From: Bacteroides cellulosilyticus
Lineage (GTDB): Bacteria; Bacteroidota; Bacteroidia; Bacteroidales; Bacteroidaceae
Reading direction: 5' to 3'
DNA: 64,000 nucleotides
NCBI RefSeq assembly: GCF_020091405.1
Contig: NZ_CP081903.1
Location: 186,001 to 250,000 of the forward strand
Shown here: in pieces, positions 1-8,101 of the stretch
Position numbering within the stretch: the stretch's first letter is position 1
Layout of the letters: each line of letters starts with the position of its first letter
Made by a program: the position numbers and the translations under genes
Notes under the pieces: generated by a model
Database searches by the model: none
Told to the model about the DNA's origin: nothing
The model's input: the letters and a program-made list of their open reading frames with translations, nothing else

Positions 1-2
1 GC

Positions 3-1220
3 GTAATGTTCAATAATGCTTATTGCACTGCTCCGCTTAGTGGTCCTTCACGTGGAGCCATGTTTACGGGGCATTATCCGGATGCAGTAGGACTGTCAGT
101 CAATGGTTCACCGATGCCCGACTCTCTCAGGACACAGACATTAGGCACCTTAATAAAGAATGCCGGATATGATTGTGCTTATGGCGGTAAATGGCATCTC
201 CCTCTTCTTGATGTCCCCGACAAAGAATACGGCTTCGACAACATATACAAACATAGTGACGACGGACTGGCGGAAGCTTGCGCCGAATACCTCTCACGCA
301 AACATAAAAAGCCGTTTTTCCTGGTAGCTTCTTATGACAATCCACACAATATCTGCGAATACGCACGGAGCCAAAACTTCCCTTATGGAAATATCGATAC
401 GCCTGATATACGGGACTGCCCGGGAGTACCTGCCAATTTCGCCAAGAATCCTTACGATGCCGATGTCATTGAAAGCGAAAGAGCAAACAATTATAATGTA
501 TATCCAACTGCCGGTTTTACCCCCGAAGACTGGCGTATGTACCGTTATACCTATTATCGTTTGGTAGAAAAAGTAGATAAGGAGATCGGAAAAATTATTG
601 ATGCGATTGATAAGAACGATCTTTGGAAGAATACAGTAGTGATCTTCTCCAGTGACCACGGAGATGGTATAGGGGCTCACCATTGGAACCAGAAATCTGC
701 TTTATATGAAGAAGTTATCAACATTCCTCTTATTGTAACCCTGCCCGGCAAGAAGAATGCAGGCAAAGTATTGCCTCAGCTTATCAGTAACGGTATAGAT
801 TTCTTCGCTTCCGTATGCGACTGGGCAGGTGCCAAGATGCCGGAAGGGGCAGCCGGAAAGTCTTTCCGGAAAGTTGTGGAAGAAGGCAACCCACAAGCCT
901 TGCATCAAGAATACATCATCACCGAAACACGTTTTGACGGTAGCAAGACAAGAGGTTGGGTGGTACGCAGTGAACGTTATAAATATGTGCTTTATGATAA
1001 AGGAAGACATCGTGAACAACTGTTTGATATGCAGAATGACAGAGGGGAAATGAGAAATCTGGTTATGGAAAATGCATATAATCAGGAACTACAAAAACTT
1101 CGTGATGTCCTTGAGAAATGGATGAATACATATAATATACGTCCAAGCCGCCCAAAACTGCACGATGTTCCCGGTAAAAAACTCGTAAGCACAACCCGAT
1201 ATCAGACAGCTTATAAATAG
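3..1220 (+). CDS. Sulfatase (S1 family), 5' end outside window
   Basis: The frame is open to the window edge, so the N-terminus with the first metal-binding aspartates is missing. The first in-window Met (base 6) is internal, because it is followed at once by the sulfatase signature. That signature reads SGPSR, a serine-type (S-x-P-x-R) site that would need the anaerobic sulfatase-maturating enzyme to become formylglycine. The family lysine (YGGKWHLP) and the C-terminal metal site (SSDHGD, then HHWNQKSALYEE) are present. Family knowledge predicts a periplasmic enzyme removing sulfate from a glycan such as mucin or glycosaminoglycan; the substrate cannot be read from sequence. It converges on the HlyD gene across a shared terminator. 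Confidence 0.9.
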   Translation, partial: VMFNNAYCTAPLSGPSRGAMFTGHYPDAVGLSVNGSPMPDSLRTQTLGTLIKNAGYDCAYGGKWHLPLLDVPDKEYGFDNIYKHSDDGLAEACAEYLSRKHKKPFFLVASYDNPHNICEYARSQNFPYGNIDTPDIRDCPGVPANFAKNPYDADVIESERANNYNVYPTAGFTPEDWRMYRYTYYRLVEKVDKEIGKIIDAIDKNDLWKNTVVIFSSDHGDGIGAHHWNQKSALYEEVINIPLIVTLPGKKNAGKVLPQLISNGIDFFASVCDWAGAKMPEGAAGKSFRKVVEEGNPQALHQEYIITETRFDGSKTRGWVVRSERYKYVLYDKGRHREQLFDMQNDRGEMRNLVMENAYNQELQKLRDVLEKWMNTYNIRPSRPKLHDVPGKKLVSTTRYQTAYK

Positions 1221-1226
1221 ATAAGA

Positions 1227-1278
1227 AATCCCGGTATATAATATGGGGAAAGGTTCTCCTCATATTATTGCCGGGATT
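1227..1278. terminator. Bidirectional terminator between sulfatase and HlyD gene
   Basis: AATCCCGG (1227-1234) pairs with CCGGGATT (1271-1278), and ATAATATG pairs with CATATTAT further in. The long interrupted stem lies between two convergent stop codons. Confidence 0.7.
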
Positions 1279-1292
1279 ATACTGCTGAAGAA

Positions 1293-2603
1293 TTAGTTTT
1301 CGTATTCCACTATCTTCCTTAACGGAGCTAACAAACGCTCCAATACATTCCTGTCCGCCAATATAATATCTGCTGTCCCTTTCAATTCGCGTACTGTAGG
1401 GAGTGTTCTGCCATAGTTTGTATGCAACCCATCGGGCAAAGTGATTTCCACAATGTATACTCCGTCTTCTGTTGGAACCGGAGAAATACTTTCCACCCTT
1501 CCCTTTACATAACCAAATTCCTGATCAGGATAATTGTCTATACGCACATGCACTTTCTGTCCTATCTGTACCTTTCCTGAACCCTGCAAAGGAAGTTTTG
1601 CCTTTCCAACGACTTTCGAATCTTTCGAAGGTTGTACCACAAAAACCGTCTCCCCCGATTCTACATTCTGATTACGGCTCCAAACCGTCATAAAAGTTAC
1701 TTTGCCACAAATCGGACTACAGAACAAATAGCTCTGTTCCCACGAACTCAATTGAGCTTCAAGCTGTTCCACTGCATTCTTCAATTCAAGTCTGTGGTTT
1801 TGTTCTTCATCATAAGCCTGCTTGCCCAAATCCAATAAATTTTCTTCCTGCTGCTCCAATTGCATTTCAGCTTGCAACAAACTCATGCCGGAAGTTTCCC
1901 TGGTACGCAGACTCTGCAAATAACGACTACCCGACTCTTCAAATTCTACTGCAATCATAGCATCTCCTTCAAAAAGGATGGAATCCCGGTCATACATACT
2001 TTGCGCCAATTTCATTTCTTTTTCAGTCAATGTATGCTCACGCTGTACCAGATTGAGATAAGAACGTTGCCCGCCCAGCTGTTTTCTTCCGGCATTCAAT
2101 TTCTTTGTGTAATAGTCCTGCTTAATAAAACGGATATAATCTGAAAGAGCAATCATGAAAGAAGCGTACACCGATTGCAGTTCCCCTAATTGCAAGCGTT
2201 TACCTATAAAATAGTCCGCTCCCTTATCCGGTTCATAACCGGCCTCTTTCCATTCTTTCATACAATCTGTCAGCCACAGTACATCTTCAGTAACAGAAGT
2301 ATTCTGAATTACCCCCAAACGCTCGCCTGCCTGCACCATGCCACCATTATTTATATACAACGTATCAATCTTTCCTGCTGAACGTGCCAAGATAAAAGCC
2401 GGAGGTTCTTCAGTCGTCAGAGTTACTTCCGCTTGCAGCACATCTGGGTATCGAAAGACCCAGCACCCAACCAATATAACAAGCAGAATAATAAACAGCA
2501 CCGTTATCCCCCACCTCACCACCCAAGGTGAAATGTGATTCATAACTTCCTGCACTTCTTCACTACGCAGTTCTATCTCCTTGTATTTCTTCTCTTCTTC
2601 CAC
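1293..2603 (-). CDS. HlyD-family membrane fusion protein of peptide exporter
   Basis: 436 aa. A short cytoplasmic N-terminus is followed by one membrane segment (about residues 32-50). Next come a biotinyl-lipoyl-like half motif (LARSAGKIDTLYINNGGMVQAGERLG), a long coiled-coil hairpin (about 130-290), the second half of the lipoyl domain (CGKVTFM) and a beta-barrel domain. This is the layout of the periplasmic adaptor of type I exporters with C39 ABC proteins. It ends the apparent operon, 19 bp after the ABC gene, and should bridge that transporter to an outer-membrane channel. No TolC-like gene is in the island, so the channel must be supplied elsewhere, possibly by the protein at 16274-17752 or another. 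Confidence 0.9.
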   Translation of the reverse strand: MEEEKKYKEIELRSEEVQEVMNHISPWVVRWGITVLFIILLVILVGCWVFRYPDVLQAEVTLTTEEPPAFILARSAGKIDTLYINNGGMVQAGERLGVIQNTSVTEDVLWLTDCMKEWKEAGYEPDKGADYFIGKRLQLGELQSVYASFMIALSDYIRFIKQDYYTKKLNAGRKQLGGQRSYLNLVQREHTLTEKEMKLAQSMYDRDSILFEGDAMIAVEFEESGSRYLQSLRTRETSGMSLLQAEMQLEQQEENLLDLGKQAYDEEQNHRLELKNAVEQLEAQLSSWEQSYLFCSPICGKVTFMTVWSRNQNVESGETVFVVQPSKDSKVVGKAKLPLQGSGKVQIGQKVHVRIDNYPDQEFGYVKGRVESISPVPTEDGVYIVEITLPDGLHTNYGRTLPTVRELKGTADIILADRNVLERLLAPLRKIVEYEN

Positions 2604-2622
2604 AGTATTGAGTTACAAATTT

Positions 2623-4833
2623 CTAATTACCCAGTTCCAATTGATTTTTCACCAACTGATAATACAAACCTTTCCGCTCAGTCAGTTCCAGGTGAATTCC
2701 CTCTTCCGCAATCTTCCCTCTATCCAGCACTATTATGTTGTCCGCATCTCTCACCGTACTCAACCGATGAGCCACCACCACGACCGTCTTGCCCTTATAG
2801 AATTCGTACAAATGTTCCATAATCTCACGTTCATTATTGGCATCCAAAGCATTAGTAGCCTCATCAAAAAACAGATAATCCGGATTCTTATAAACGGCAC
2901 GGGCTATCAAAATGCGTTGTCGTTGTCCCTGACTGATACCATTTCCTTCCATACCAATTTTAGTGTTATATCCTAACGGTAGAGAATCTATAAAATCACG
3001 AATATTTGCAATAGTCACCGCATGCCGCAAGCGTTCAATATCAATCAGCTCTTCGCCCACTGCAATATTCTGGGCAATTGTTTCAGAAAAGATGAAACCG
3101 TCCTGCATCACAGAACCAGTTCGGGCACGCCATAGATGCGGATTAATATTTTCCAACGGAGTATCCTGTATTTTGACAATTCCTTTATTGGGAGTATAGA
3201 AGCCGAGCATCAACTTTATCAGAGTGGTTTTACCGCTTCCACTCGCTCCAACAATAGCTGTCACCCTATGTCGGGGAATATGAAGAGAAATATCATCCAG
3301 CACATAATCCCTGTCTGCACCATCATAACTGAACGACAGATTCTCGATCCGAATATCTCCCTTTTCCGGCAACACCGTCAGTTTCGATGAGATATCCTGT
3401 TCTTCATCCCTTTTGCTATGTATCTCATTCAGACGTTCCAAGCTAATCTTCGCATCCTGAAACTGCTGAGCAAAACTGATAAAAGAAGAAACCGGAGAAC
3501 TCAACTGCCCGATAATATAAGTAAGAGACATCATCATACCCAAAGTCATCTGCCCATCTATCACCGCCTTTGCCGCAATGAATGAGATTACAATGTTCGT
3601 GGTCTGATTAAAGAAAATAGAGCCCACTTGCTGAACCTGTCCCAATGCCAACCCCTTTATACTGATTTTAAACAATTTCACCTGTATACGCTCCCATTGC
3701 CAGCGTTTTTGCGTTTCACAGTTGTTCAGTTTGATTTCCTGCATGGCAGTCACCATCTGTATCAGACTGCTTTGTTCTCCGGCAGCTTGTGCAAAACGTC
3801 GTATGTCCAGTTCACGCCGATACTTCATGAAAACAAGTATCCAACAAACGTACAAGGTATTGCCTAATAAGAAAATACCTAATACTGTGAGATTATAATA
3901 AGCAAGTACAAAGGCAAAAATAAAGAAGTTGACAAAGGAAAAGAGTGTGGTAATAGATGACCCTGTTAGGAACGTTTTAATACGTTCATGATCACCGATA
4001 CGTTGCATAATGTCACCTACCATTTTTGAGTCAAAGAAGTGCAATGGCAATTTCATTAACTTAGCCAGAAAATCAGATATTAAAGAGATAGTAATACGTG
4101 TATTAACATGTAACAGTATCCAGCTGCGAATAAACTCTACCGAAAGTTGCGATACAGATATTATGATTTGTGCTATCAGTACCAGAATGATAAAATTCAA
4201 ATTACTATCACGGATACCTACGTCCACCAATGACTGCGTCAGAAAAGGGAGAATCAGTTGCAACAAGCTGACTGTTAGCATCCCCAATATCAACTGTATC
4301 AATTGCTTTTTATAAGGGGTGAGATATCTCAGAAAGAAAAGCAATCCTCTTTCTCTAATTTCCGGTTCATCCTCACGATGATAAAAGTCCGGTCCGGGTT
4401 CCAATATCAATGCTGTACCGACATCTTCTCCCTCTGTCCTTGTCGACAGCCAGCACTTCTTAAATTCCTGTTCATTATAATCCACCATCTGTTTTCCGGG
4501 ATCAGCAATCTGAAACCAATACTCCTCTTTTCTTTTTTTAATGCCATAGCAAACTACAAAATGGTTTTGGTTCCAATGTAAGATGCAAGGTAACGGTACA
4601 TCCGTAATAAATTGTTCAAATGATACATAAACTCCCGACGTCCGAAAACCAATAGCCTCTCCCGCATCACTAATCCCCAATAGTGATACTCCCTCACGGG
4701 ATATAAACGAACGCACCCGCAATGTCTGCAATGAATAGCTCTTACCATAGTATTTAGCAATCATACGCAAACAAGTAGGACCACAATCCATCGCATCTGC
4801 CTGGTGATAATATGGAAATGAATGTTTCATCAA
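2623..4833 (-). CDS. C39-peptidase-containing ABC transporter (PCAT)
   Basis: 736 aa, full length for the family. The N-terminal C39 protease has DCGPTC with catalytic Cys17, Gln11, His91 (NHFVV) and Asp111 (ADPG). Membrane segments fill about residues 165-460. The nucleotide-binding domain has Walker A GASGSGKTT near 528, signature SQGQRQR near 632 and Walker B FFDEATNALD near 656. Such proteins cut a double-glycine leader and export the peptide with ATP. The only GG-leader gene visible is at 7588-7827 in the same operon, so that is the likely substrate. The start overlaps the stop of the VKOR-thioredoxin gene by 4 bp, implying translational coupling. Confidence 0.96.
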   Translation of the reverse strand: MMKHSFPYYHQADAMDCGPTCLRMIAKYYGKSYSLQTLRVRSFISREGVSLLGISDAGEAIGFRTSGVYVSFEQFITDVPLPCILHWNQNHFVVCYGIKKRKEEYWFQIADPGKQMVDYNEQEFKKCWLSTRTEGEDVGTALILEPGPDFYHREDEPEIRERGLLFFLRYLTPYKKQLIQLILGMLTVSLLQLILPFLTQSLVDVGIRDSNLNFIILVLIAQIIISVSQLSVEFIRSWILLHVNTRITISLISDFLAKLMKLPLHFFDSKMVGDIMQRIGDHERIKTFLTGSSITTLFSFVNFFIFAFVLAYYNLTVLGIFLLGNTLYVCWILVFMKYRRELDIRRFAQAAGEQSSLIQMVTAMQEIKLNNCETQKRWQWERIQVKLFKISIKGLALGQVQQVGSIFFNQTTNIVISFIAAKAVIDGQMTLGMMMSLTYIIGQLSSPVSSFISFAQQFQDAKISLERLNEIHSKRDEEQDISSKLTVLPEKGDIRIENLSFSYDGADRDYVLDDISLHIPRHRVTAIVGASGSGKTTLIKLMLGFYTPNKGIVKIQDTPLENINPHLWRARTGSVMQDGFIFSETIAQNIAVGEELIDIERLRHAVTIANIRDFIDSLPLGYNTKIGMEGNGISQGQRQRILIARAVYKNPDYLFFDEATNALDANNEREIMEHLYEFYKGKTVVVVAHRLSTVRDADNIIVLDRGKIAEEGIHLELTERKGLYYQLVKNQLELGN

Positions 4834-6380
4834 TTGATATTTAAATCCCCCAAATACCTCATATCTTCAATCTTATAATTATCCGGCAACTGGTAACCGT
4901 TTATTAAAATAGTGGGAGTTGCCGTTAACCTGTTTTTATATTGCCATTCATTATGACTACCCAACTCTTGAGAAACTTCTGTAGTTTCCAAATCATAACC
5001 GAACGTCATGATATAGGCTTCGCCCAAATACTTCTTTCCTGCAAACCACTCATTATAAATCCTTTCAGCCTTATCACGTTTTTCCTGTTGATAAACGGCA
5101 AGAAGAAACCGGACGCTGTTTTCAAGCTCTTTAGTGAAAGATGAAAAAATATATTGCACACAAACCTTGTCCCCCATTTGTTTCAGTAATATGCCAATAC
5201 GTTTATGCATCTGTGCGCATGGATTACAATGCGGATTAGTCAGGATCGTAATACGCAACTTTGCTTGCGGACATCCCCAAAGAATTTGAGAAGTGACAGC
5301 ACCAACCTCATAACGAGGCTGTTGTTCTAATTGAGAAAGAAAAACACTCTCTGATGCTTTCAGATTATTCAATTCATACTTTACACTCTCTAATTGTTCC
5401 GAACGAAACCAACGTTCAGCCAGAAGGTGTAAAGCTAAGAAAGGGAGTAAATAAAGTATGACTACAAACAGAATCTCCTGTATTTCAAAAGCCGGCCACT
5501 GCCATCCTACACAAACATTGACAATAGCCGTCAGCCAAAGCAGCAACAAAACAGACAAGCACAACGGACACCATTGTTTAGCCACCTTATACTGATACCA
5601 AACGCTCCAAACCGTGTAAGGTAAAGACAATAAATTGACAAGAGCCAAGTAGGGTCCCCATTGGGGATAAAATACTGTCATGATAAGACTTGATACAAAA
5701 TAGCCAAGTCCTATTTCACTCCAACTAAATACTCCCCATAGCTTAGCCGCTTCAGACTCCAGCACACTATTACAATCACTTTGTTTGAATAAAGAACAGA
5801 TTTTATCAGTATACTCACTTTGTATTTTCCCCTGTTTCAACAATAATAAATAAGTCACCCCTACACCTGCCAGATTAATGAGTAACACTAAACTACCTGC
5901 CACTGAAGAAAACAACTGATGTTGCAAACATCCCAATAACAATAAAATAGCTAAAATCATAATCATACCTATTTTCTGAACCGAACTCAAAAATTCCGCT
6001 TTCCAATGTTTTCTATATTCCGGTTCTACTGATGATTTTCCCGGTTCAGCAACAAGCGCAATACCCGACCATAATCTTTTAAATTCTTCTACAGGTACAG
6101 ATATTCGTTTTCCCCGCCAGATATATTCCATCATCTGTCCGGATAAATGGCTCACGACTACAAAATCATTACCAACGTGGGCCACGAACGGAAAAGTTAA
6201 TTCCCCCAAGTCCTTATCTTCCACCTGTACTCCAGTATTCTCTATCTTATACACAGACAACATATCCGACAGGCCATACAAGTTATAGCGATGCGGATGC
6301 TCTGCAAAAAGTTTATCAGCAAAACTTCTTGTAAAGGGGATATGTAATTCTCTTAGATAACTTGATAAAAGTGTTTTCAT
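4830..6380 (-). CDS. VKOR-thioredoxin fusion with degenerate C39-like N-terminal domain
   Basis: 516 aa in three parts. Residues 1-115 resemble a C39 fold: FVAHVGNDFVVV lines up with LHWNQNHFVVCY of the neighbouring exporter, but the catalytic Cys is absent and the His is Asp. A vitamin K epoxide reductase-like membrane domain follows (about 135-320) with CPLC near 270 and a further Cys near 205. Last is a DsbA/DsbG-like thioredoxin domain with CNPC near 383. Known VKOR-Trx fusions oxidise cysteines outside the cytoplasm with quinone as acceptor. I infer that this protein makes disulfides in the four-Cys peptide and that the dead C39 domain may bind its leader. Confidence 0.9.
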   Translation of the reverse strand: MKTLLSSYLRELHIPFTRSFADKLFAEHPHRYNLYGLSDMLSVYKIENTGVQVEDKDLGELTFPFVAHVGNDFVVVSHLSGQMMEYIWRGKRISVPVEEFKRLWSGIALVAEPGKSSVEPEYRKHWKAEFLSSVQKIGMIMILAILLLLGCLQHQLFSSVAGSLVLLINLAGVGVTYLLLLKQGKIQSEYTDKICSLFKQSDCNSVLESEAAKLWGVFSWSEIGLGYFVSSLIMTVFYPQWGPYLALVNLLSLPYTVWSVWYQYKVAKQWCPLCLSVLLLLWLTAIVNVCVGWQWPAFEIQEILFVVILYLLPFLALHLLAERWFRSEQLESVKYELNNLKASESVFLSQLEQQPRYEVGAVTSQILWGCPQAKLRITILTNPHCNPCAQMHKRIGILLKQMGDKVCVQYIFSSFTKELENSVRFLLAVYQQEKRDKAERIYNEWFAGKKYLGEAYIMTFGYDLETTEVSQELGSHNEWQYKNRLTATPTILINGYQLPDNYKIEDMRYLGDLNIN

Positions 6381-6417
6381 TGTATATTCAGATATCTATG
6401 CTATTAACTTATTCATC

Positions 6418-7524
6418 TTATTTCTTCAGCCGAATCCGTATCAATACATTATTACCTTCTTCATCTATGTTCTCAGCTAGTTTCCGTATTTCAGAATTAT
6501 CAGAAACCAACCAAGCATCTAATAGTTTATAAGTTGGATAGCCACATTCCAAATATTCATAACCATCCATCACGTAATAGTTAGAAGGAATTACAGAAGG
6601 AAGTCCACATAAATCATCGACGATTCCCTCTGAATTAAATAACTTCCCAGATGTTTTATCATAAAAACAATAATTCCATTGGTTCTTCATTATGTCATAA
6701 GGACGCCATATACACAAATAATAATTAACAGTTTCTATTATAGTATATATTATCATAGATTGATAATATTCTTCCTTTTCCACTTTGGCAGGAGTCAGTC
6801 GCTTATCCCACTTACCCCATACAGCAAGAACCTCTTCCCCTTTTTCTGAAATTCGATAGATGGTATCACTATATTGATTCCAAGCTAACATAGCATCACC
6901 AAAAAGTCCGATATGGTCAGAAGGGAAACTCGGATAATTACCTGAAGCAAAATATATACTTTCGTCTTGTTTAAAAGATAATAAATTCCCTATTGTATCT
7001 GTTATGGCATACATACAAGAACGCAATTTATCATCAGCTTCTACACTATAATAAAAGTAAAGCTTGCCTTTCAAATAATAAAACTTCCATGCCCACTTTT
7101 CAGGAAGTTGAAGAGAATATTTATTTAGAAAAGTCCCTTCATAAGAAAAAGATAATAATGTAGAAGTATCCATACGATAAACATAAATAATCCGGTCTGT
7201 TTCATTTATTGCCATTTGATAAAGTCTACTATATTCACCCGGCCCTTGCCCTATTCCCCCTATCCTATTCATAAAATGCCCTTCTTTATCATACCTCAAT
7301 ATACCCTGCTCCGTTCCAGCCAAGAAAAAAGATGAAGCATGCACAATTCTAGCCCCCTTATAATCAATAGAATCGGGTTGAATGATTGTTACCTTGTCCG
7401 CTATATCAGAGAGTTTCACATCTCTTTTTATGAAATCATCATAATGCCAAACCATTAGATTACTGTCAGACTGACTATGGCATGAACACAAAAAAATATA
7501 TATTATACAAACTATCTTTTTCAT
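6418..7524 (-). CDS. 6-bladed beta-propeller lipoprotein of peptide island
   Basis: 368 aa. The N-terminus MKKIVCIIYIFLCSC is a lipoprotein signal peptide ending in a Cys. The body shows the Bacteroidales propeller pattern: SFEYEGTF-like blade strands, IGGIGQGPGEYSRLYQM (the GxGPGEY hallmark of these proteins) and repeats to the end. No catalytic residues are recognisable. These proteins recur next to GG-leader and NVEALA peptide genes in this phylum, and their job is unknown. It lies between the peptide gene and the VKOR fusion, 37 bp from the latter, so it belongs to the same unit. A role in binding the exported peptide is only a guess. Confidence 0.85.
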   Translation of the reverse strand: MKKIVCIIYIFLCSCHSQSDSNLMVWHYDDFIKRDVKLSDIADKVTIIQPDSIDYKGARIVHASSFFLAGTEQGILRYDKEGHFMNRIGGIGQGPGEYSRLYQMAINETDRIIYVYRMDTSTLLSFSYEGTFLNKYSLQLPEKWAWKFYYLKGKLYFYYSVEADDKLRSCMYAITDTIGNLLSFKQDESIYFASGNYPSFPSDHIGLFGDAMLAWNQYSDTIYRISEKGEEVLAVWGKWDKRLTPAKVEKEEYYQSMIIYTIIETVNYYLCIWRPYDIMKNQWNYCFYDKTSGKLFNSEGIVDDLCGLPSVIPSNYYVMDGYEYLECGYPTYKLLDAWLVSDNSEIRKLAENIDEEGNNVLIRIRLKK

Positions 7525-7543
7525 ACTTTATAGTTGTGAATTA

Positions 7544-7573
7544 CATAGGAGAATAAAGTTCTATTCCCCTATG
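7544..7573 (-). promoter_or_regulatory. Stem-loop directly after the GG-peptide gene
   Basis: CATAGGAGAATA (7544-7555) pairs with TATTCCCCTATG (7562-7573) with one mismatch and a 6-nt loop. It sits between the peptide stop codon and the propeller start codon. It lacks a strong U-tract, so it looks more like an attenuator or RNA-stabilising hairpin that raises peptide mRNA over the downstream genes than a full stop. Confidence 0.5.
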
Positions 7574-7587
7574 CAATCAATCAAAAC

Positions 7588-7827
7588 TTACGTACAACGA
7601 ATACTTGCTACATCATCTTTAACACCTTGATCATAATAAATCAAGTTTACGCTCGTGCGAGCCATTGCTCCGCTTGTAGCACAAACGGAGCCACTAGAAC
7701 GGCCTCCTCCCACCCAAATGGTAGCACAAGTATATAGTGACTCACCTTCACCGCACATACTTGAAGGAACCGCCCCTCCACGCACCTGCTTCATTTCCGA
7801 GACATTCAAAATCTTTTTCATAAGCAT
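7588..7827 (-). CDS. Double-glycine leader precursor peptide, four cysteines
   Basis: 79 aa. The leader MLMKKILNVSEMKQVRGG is typical of Bacteroidales GG-type natural-product precursors: hydrophobic positions, SEM, and Gly-Gly at 17-18. Cleavage after Gly18 by the island's C39 exporter would release a 61-residue core starting AVPSSMC. The core has Cys at 25, 34, 49 and 78, enough for two disulfides, plus a glycine-rich patch GGGRSSG. Either the Met at 7827 or the one at 7821 could start it; the latter gives the usual MKK start. There is no tailoring enzyme of the lanthipeptide or radical-SAM kind nearby. Whether it is a bacteriocin, a signal or a structural peptide cannot be told. Confidence 0.85.
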   Translation of the reverse strand: MLMKKILNVSEMKQVRGGAVPSSMCGEGESLYTCATIWVGGGRSSGSVCATSGAMARTSVNLIYYDQGVKDDVASIRCT

Positions 7828-7957
7828 AGATTTTAATAAAACAATAAGGAAACTTCCGTTTTATCCATCACAACAGCCAGCTACTCCGTTACAATTAATA
7901 CTATACGGTATCAGTATCAAAGTTGAAATGCAGCTAACATCCCGACTTGGAATGTAG

Positions 7958-7988
7958 CAAAATTAGGCAGGATACTACACTTAAACAA
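7958..7988 (-). promoter_or_regulatory. Putative promoter of peptide-export operon
   Basis: On the minus strand TAATTTTG (7958-7965) fits the Bacteroides -7 box TAnnTTTG. A TTG (7986-7988) lies 20 nt upstream, as expected for the -33 box. Transcription would start about 125 nt before the peptide gene. Confidence 0.45.
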
Positions 7989-8101
7989 GAAAAGATACCG
8001 GACAAAAATCAAATCAGATATAGCACTATAAATCAAAATATTACCTCTGTAATAAAGATAAAAAGAAGAACCTCAACCGGACAAGACATTCTCTTTATTC
8101 T

